64,000 bases of DNA from the NCBI RefSeq assembly GCF_029338355.1, contig NZ_CP119802.1:2108001-2172000 (forward strand), read 5' to 3'. Shown here piece by piece: positions 60,636-64,000 of this stretch. The notes under the pieces are model-generated. The model had not been told where the DNA came from and did not search any database. It saw only the letters and a list, made by a program, of their open reading frames with translations. The stretch comes from Halosegnis marinus (GTDB lineage Archaea > Halobacteriota > Halobacteria > Halobacteriales > Haloarculaceae). The translations under genes were made by a program, and so were the position numbers. Within the stretch, counting starts at the first letter, position 1. The number at the start of each line of letters is the position of its first letter.

Positions 60636-61214
60636 ATGAGCGAGAGAGCCGAGTACCCCGCGCCCACGGCGCGACCGGGAGCGACCGGAACCGCACGGGG
60701 CCGTGGCGCGGGCCCACGACCCGAGAGCCGGACCGAGAGCGACGACGACCGCGACGGCCCGACCGCCGTCCTCTACACCCGGGGGTCCGCGGTCGGCCGT
60801 GACCTGGACCGGGCGCACGGCGTCGTCCGCACGCTCGATGCGCTCGCCGCGGAGGGCGCCATCGGCGCCGTCGAGGTCAGGACGTGGCCGGCCCGGGTCA
60901 GCCTCCGGGGCGACGACCGCGACGGCGTCGTCGCGACGTTCGAGACCATCGAGGCCTGGGCCGAGGCGAACGGCGTCTCCGTCCGGCCCCCCTTCGACGT
61001 GCGCGAGCGCCGGTCGACGGTCCTCCGGGAGACCGACGAACTGCTCGTCACGCCGACGCTGTGTCTCACGGTGTGGGACGGCGAGGAGCTGCTCGACGCC
61101 TACCCCCGCTGTGAGGCCGACGGTGCGGCGACCGTCGAGGAGGGGCTGGACCGCTACCTGCCCGCCGAGGAACCGACCGCGATGCCGGTCGCCGACGGCC
61201 GGGGTGACCGATGA
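60636..61214 (+). CDS. Haloarchaeal protein in PHA locus, unknown
   Basis: 192 residues. The first 40 are a disordered Arg/Gly/Pro-rich lead; the rest is a compact alpha/beta domain (AVLYTRGSAVGRDLDRAHGV, FETIEAWAEANGVSVRP, VTPTLCLTVWDGEELLDAYP). It resembles a broad haloarchaeal family sometimes annotated as HTH-domain protein, but I see no clear helix-turn-helix. The stop overlaps the ATG of the reductase gene, so it belongs to the PHA operon. Confidence 0.65.
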   Translation: MSERAEYPAPTARPGATGTARGRGAGPRPESRTESDDDRDGPTAVLYTRGSAVGRDLDRAHGVVRTLDALAAEGAIGAVEVRTWPARVSLRGDDRDGVVATFETIEAWAEANGVSVRPPFDVRERRSTVLRETDELLVTPTLCLTVWDGEELLDAYPRCEADGAATVEEGLDRYLPAEEPTAMPVADGRGDR

Positions 61215-62032
61215 GCGACGGCGACCGGTCGGCGACCGCCTCCGCCCCCGTCGGCGGGGAGTGGTCGCGCGCCGACGGCGAGCCCGAACCGCTGCTCGCG
61301 GGCAAGACCTGCGTCGTCACGGGCGGGTCGCGGGGAATCGGCCGCTCCATCGCGACCGAACTCGCCCGTTACGGGGCGACGGTCGCGGTGAACTACGTCT
61401 CCTCGGAGACGGCCGCCGGCACCGTCGTCGAGGACATCCGGGGTGCGGGCGGCGACGCGGAGGCCGTCCGCGCGGACGTGGCCGACGCCGAGGCCGTCGC
61501 GTCGATGGCCGAGCGCGTCCACGGGGCGTTCGGACCGATAGACGTGCTCGTGAACAACGCCGGCGTCACCGCGGACGGCCGCTTCGAGAACCTCACCCGC
61601 GAGGACTGGGACCGCGTCGTCGACGTGAACCTCGGCGGCGCGTTCAACTGCACGAAGGCGTTCTACGACGACATCGTCGAGTCGCCGGCCGGCCGGGTCA
61701 TCAACGTTTCCAGCATCGTCGCCCAGCAGGGGAACTTCGGGCAGGCGAACTACGCCGCCTCGAAGAGCGGGCTGTTCGGCTTCACGAAGTCGCTCGCCCG
61801 CGAACTCGCGCGCCACGGCGCGACCGCCAACTGCATCGCGCCCGGCTTCACCGAGACCGACATGGTCGAGGGGATGCCCGACGCCGCCCGCGAGCGAACC
61901 CGCGCGCGCATCCCGCTCGACCGCTTCGCCGACGCGACCGAGATCGGGCCGGTGGCGCGCTTCCTCGCGAGCGACGGGGCGAGCTACGTCACCGGAGAAA
62001 TCGTCAACGTGAACGGGGGGATGTATGGCTGA
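61211..62032 (+). CDS. phaB: Acetoacetyl-CoA reductase-like SDR
   Basis: 273 residues from ATG 61211. NADP(H)-type fold TGGSRGIGRSIATELARYG, NNAGV, catalytic Ser in VSSIVAQQGNFG and Tyr/Lys in ANYAASKSG, C-terminal VTGEIVNVNGGMYG. The QGNFGQANYAASK stretch is that of PhaB/FabG reductases, which reduce 3-ketoacyl-CoA to (R)-3-hydroxyacyl-CoA for PHA. A 30-residue polar N-terminal extension is unusual. Translationally coupled to both neighbours. Confidence 0.85.
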   Translation: MSDGDRSATASAPVGGEWSRADGEPEPLLAGKTCVVTGGSRGIGRSIATELARYGATVAVNYVSSETAAGTVVEDIRGAGGDAEAVRADVADAEAVASMAERVHGAFGPIDVLVNNAGVTADGRFENLTREDWDRVVDVNLGGAFNCTKAFYDDIVESPAGRVINVSSIVAQQGNFGQANYAASKSGLFGFTKSLARELARHGATANCIAPGFTETDMVEGMPDAARERTRARIPLDRFADATEIGPVARFLASDGASYVTGEIVNVNGGMYG

Positions 62033-62471
62033 CTCCGTCCGGGCGGGCCGCTACCGCGCCATCCTCGTCCCGACGGACGGGAGCCGCGGCGCGATGCGGG
62101 CCGTCGAGCGCGCGCTCGACATCGGCCGACAGTCCGACGCCACCATCCACGTGATGCACGTCATCGACGAGCGCTCGCGCGCCGAGACGCCCGCGCTGAG
62201 CAGCGAGGAACTCGTCCTGGAGAAGCTCGGCCGCGTCGCCGACGAGACGATAGAACGGGTGGCCGCGGAGGCGGAGCGGGCGGGGCTCCCCGCGGTGCGC
62301 CACTCCTGTCGCGGCGTCCCCCACGAGCGCATCCGCGAGTACGCGGAGCGCAACGACGTGGACCTCATCGTGATGGGGGTCCACGGCGTCGGCCGGGAGG
62401 GACGACCGCACATGGGGAGTACGACCGCGCGGGTCAGGGAGACCTCGACGGTTCCCGTGCTCCCGGTGTGA
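62025..62471 (+). CDS. Universal stress protein UspA family
   Basis: 148 residues, overlapping the reductase by 8 nt. ATP-binding type: ILVPTDGSRGAMRAVERAL, VMGVHGVGREGRPHMGST and the final VPVLPV. The ribose/phosphate motif Gx2Gx9GS is only partly kept. As last gene of the PHA operon it may report energy or carbon stress. Confidence 0.85.
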   Translation: MADSVRAGRYRAILVPTDGSRGAMRAVERALDIGRQSDATIHVMHVIDERSRAETPALSSEELVLEKLGRVADETIERVAAEAERAGLPAVRHSCRGVPHERIREYAERNDVDLIVMGVHGVGREGRPHMGSTTARVRETSTVPVLPV

Positions 62472-62510
62472 GCGGCCGCTCGGCTCCGAATCCGGCGTGT
62501 TCGGCAGAAG

Positions 62511-62583
62511 AGCCGGAGGAGGGATTTGAACCCTCGGCCTATTCCTTACGAAGGAATCGCTCTGCCAGCTGAGCTACTCCGGC
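62511..62583 (-). tRNA. tRNA-Thr (anticodon CGT)
   Basis: 73 nt on the minus strand. Acceptor GCCGGAG/CTCCGGC, D-arm GCTC AGCTGGCAGA GAGC-type, anticodon stem ATTCC/GGAAT with loop TTCGTAA (anticodon CGT), T-arm GAGGG TTCAAAT CCCTC, discriminator T. No intron, no encoded CCA. Reads ACG codons, frequent in this G+C-rich genome. Confidence 0.93.
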
Positions 62584-62655
62584 GCTACCGTATTCTGGTA
62601 CGATGAACAGTATAAGGGTTGCGAACCGGCCCGGCGTGTGCGGGTTCGCGCGGCG

Positions 62656-63639
62656 TCACCGCCGGACCAGCCGCGCGTCCAGACAGACGTTCACCTCGTG
62701 GGGCGCGTAGGAGCGGACGACCCGCTCCGTCTCCGTGCGGACCTCGTACTCCTCGCCCGCGGCCTCGCGCAGGGCGCGCTTCCCGGCTGCGAACGGGTCG
62801 TCCTCGTGCTGGATGTCGTAGAGGTGGACGACGCAGTCGTCGCCCGCGAGCGCGACGGCGGTGTCGGCGAACGCGCTCGCGGAGTGGGGGAGGTTCGCCA
62901 CGACACGGTCGGCCCACCCCTCGTAGTCGGTCGCTATCTCGCGCACGTCGCCCTCGCGGGCGGTGACCCGCTCGGCGACGCCGTTGCGCTCGGCGTTCCC
63001 GCGGAGGTACTCGACGGCGACGGGGTTGAGGTCGCAGGCCACTACGTCGGTGCCCCGCTTCGCCATCGGGACGGCGAAGGGGCCGACGCCGGCGAACATG
63101 TCGAACGCGTGCTCGTCCGCCTCCACCTGCTCGACCACGCGGTGGCGCTCCGTCGCCAGGCGCGGCGAGAAGTACACCTCCGCGATGTCGAGCAGGAACT
63201 CCGTGCCGTACTCCGTGTGGACGGTTTCGGTGCCGTTCCCGGCGAGCACGTCCCACTCGCGCACGCGGTACTCGCCCTTCACCTTCGACGCGCGGTTGAC
63301 GACGGTGTCGCAGGGGAGGTCGGAGGCCATCACGGCGTCGGCTATCTCCCGGGCGCGGGCGTCGTCGTCCTCGTCGAGCACGACGATGCGCCCCAGCCGT
63401 TCGAGCGACGGCTCGAAACCCAGGATATCGGCCGGGAGTGTGTGTGTCTGGCGGCGCTCGGCGTCGAACGGGACCACCTCGTACTCCGCCGGCACGGCGT
63501 CGGCGTCGGCCACGGGGAGGTAGAGCCAGCCGTCCGCGACGGTGATGTCGTACGCCTCGGCCAGCAGGTCCCGCTCGGCGAGCGCCTGTCGGGTCGCCTC
63601 GCCCGCCTGCGGGCGGACGCGGACGCACGGGACGGTCAT
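62656..63639 (-). CDS. trm5: tRNA (guanine37-N1)-methyltransferase
   Basis: 327 residues. An N-terminal D1-like domain, a D2 domain (PCDTVVNRASKVKGEYRVRE) and a Rossmann catalytic core with AdoMet motifs FDMFAGVGPFAVPMAKRG and DLNPVAVEYLRGN, and the motif VANLPHSA (NLP-type). Adds m1G37 to tRNAs with G at 37 using AdoMet. Divergent from dphB, 76 bp apart. Confidence 0.9.
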   Translation of the reverse strand: MTVPCVRVRPQAGEATRQALAERDLLAEAYDITVADGWLYLPVADADAVPAEYEVVPFDAERRQTHTLPADILGFEPSLERLGRIVVLDEDDDARAREIADAVMASDLPCDTVVNRASKVKGEYRVREWDVLAGNGTETVHTEYGTEFLLDIAEVYFSPRLATERHRVVEQVEADEHAFDMFAGVGPFAVPMAKRGTDVVACDLNPVAVEYLRGNAERNGVAERVTAREGDVREIATDYEGWADRVVANLPHSASAFADTAVALAGDDCVVHLYDIQHEDDPFAAGKRALREAAGEEYEVRTETERVVRSYAPHEVNVCLDARLVRR

Positions 63640-63715
63640 CGCCGGCTCTCCGCGACCGGCGGCGGTAAGGCTGACGTTTCACCGCGTTTATTCGCGGCGG
63701 GAGCGAGGGTCGGCC

Positions 63716-64000
63716 ATGCTCACGTTCGTCGGCCTCGGCCTGTGGGACGAGGACTCGATAACCGTCGAGGGCCGCGATGCGCTCCGCGCTGCCGACCGCG
63801 TCTTCGCGGAGTTCTACACCTCGCGGCTGATGGGAACCGACGTCGAGTCGCTCGCCGACCACCACGGCGTCGATATCGAGGTTCGCGACCGCGTCGGGGT
63901 CGAACAGGAACCGGAACCGGTACTCGACGCCGCGGCGGCCGGCGACGCCGTCTTCCTCACCGCCGGGGACACGATGATATCGACCACGCACGTCGACCTG
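63716..64000 (+). CDS. dphB: Diphthine synthase, N-terminal part
   Basis: The first 95 codons only; the gene runs off the right edge. MLTFVGLGLWDEDSITVEG, FAEFYTSRLMGT and AVFLTAGDTMISTTHVDL match archaeal DphB, a tetrapyrrole-methylase-fold enzyme that trimethylates the modified histidine of elongation factor 2. A TATA-like GTTTATTC about 28 nt before the ATG fits a leaderless start. Confidence 0.9.
   Translation, partial: MLTFVGLGLWDEDSITVEGRDALRAADRVFAEFYTSRLMGTDVESLADHHGVDIEVRDRVGVEQEPEPVLDAAAAGDAVFLTAGDTMISTTHVDL

Overview
The window is a stretch of a high-GC haloarchaeal chromosome (class Halobacteria; I cannot name the genus). Evidence is the acidic proteome, Tat lipoproteins, a PGF-CTERM-type anchor, archaeal housekeeping genes (SRP19, Gar1, Trm5, diphthine synthase, archaeal-lipid UbiA prenyltransferase, phosphomevalonate decarboxylase) and many genes with a TATA-like box about 25-30 nt before the start codon, as expected for leaderless transcripts.

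Layout. 1-9.5 kb: end of a Bat-like regulator, acetyl-CoA synthetase, a complete Liv-type ABC importer (binding protein, two permeases, two ATPases) ending in a thioredoxin-like gene, and a lipoprotein. 9.5-12.7 kb: cytochrome oxidase subunit I with small membrane companions, including a 31-residue single-helix protein. 12.8-19.2 kb: phosphomevalonate decarboxylase, a type II NADH dehydrogenase-like flavoprotein, a decayed SDR fragment, an M24 peptidase, an MFS transporter and an SDR.

19.2-28.5 kb: an AT-richer island bounded by a copy of the 3' end of tRNA-Arg(TCG) at 19,208 and by the intact tRNA at 28,506-28,580, with a second decayed copy at 19,312. It carries PQQ-propeller lipoproteins (one truncated), a DUF6498-like membrane protein, a sensor/small membrane protein/ABC exporter operon, a glycosyltransferase broken by a stop codon, and probable mobile-element debris. 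I see no integrase.

28.6-43.7 kb: archaeal lipid synthesis (UbiA), a RecA-like ATPase, the methylmalonyl-CoA mutase B12 subunit with MeaB, a DUF420 protein, a cytosolic-looking HtrA-type protease, an ABC-2 exporter, a fused COX15-CtaB heme synthase, oxidase subunits II and III, biotin ligase and membrane proteins. Together with coxA at 10 kb these rebuild an A-type heme-copper oxidase and its heme supply, split across the chromosome by the island and other genes.

44-56.5 kb: NAD-kinase-like protein, AbrB-PhoU regulator, aldo/keto reductase, MscS channel, creatininase family protein, gar1-SRP19, a CapC/CapB-like poly-gamma-glutamate synthase pair in which CapB carries an unusual N-terminal tandem DUF1508-like region, a divergent BtuF/BtuCD metal-chelate or cobalamin importer, a CAP-domain protein, a small winged-helix regulator with a palindrome at its promoter, and a 52-residue zinc protein. 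56.5-62.5 kb: a polyhydroxyalkanoate locus (phaR-phaP-phaE-phaC on the minus strand; maoC, an unknown gene, phaB-like reductase and a universal stress protein on the plus strand) whose spacers share a GGTAAC-type motif. The window ends with tRNA-Thr(CGT), trm5 and the start of dphB.
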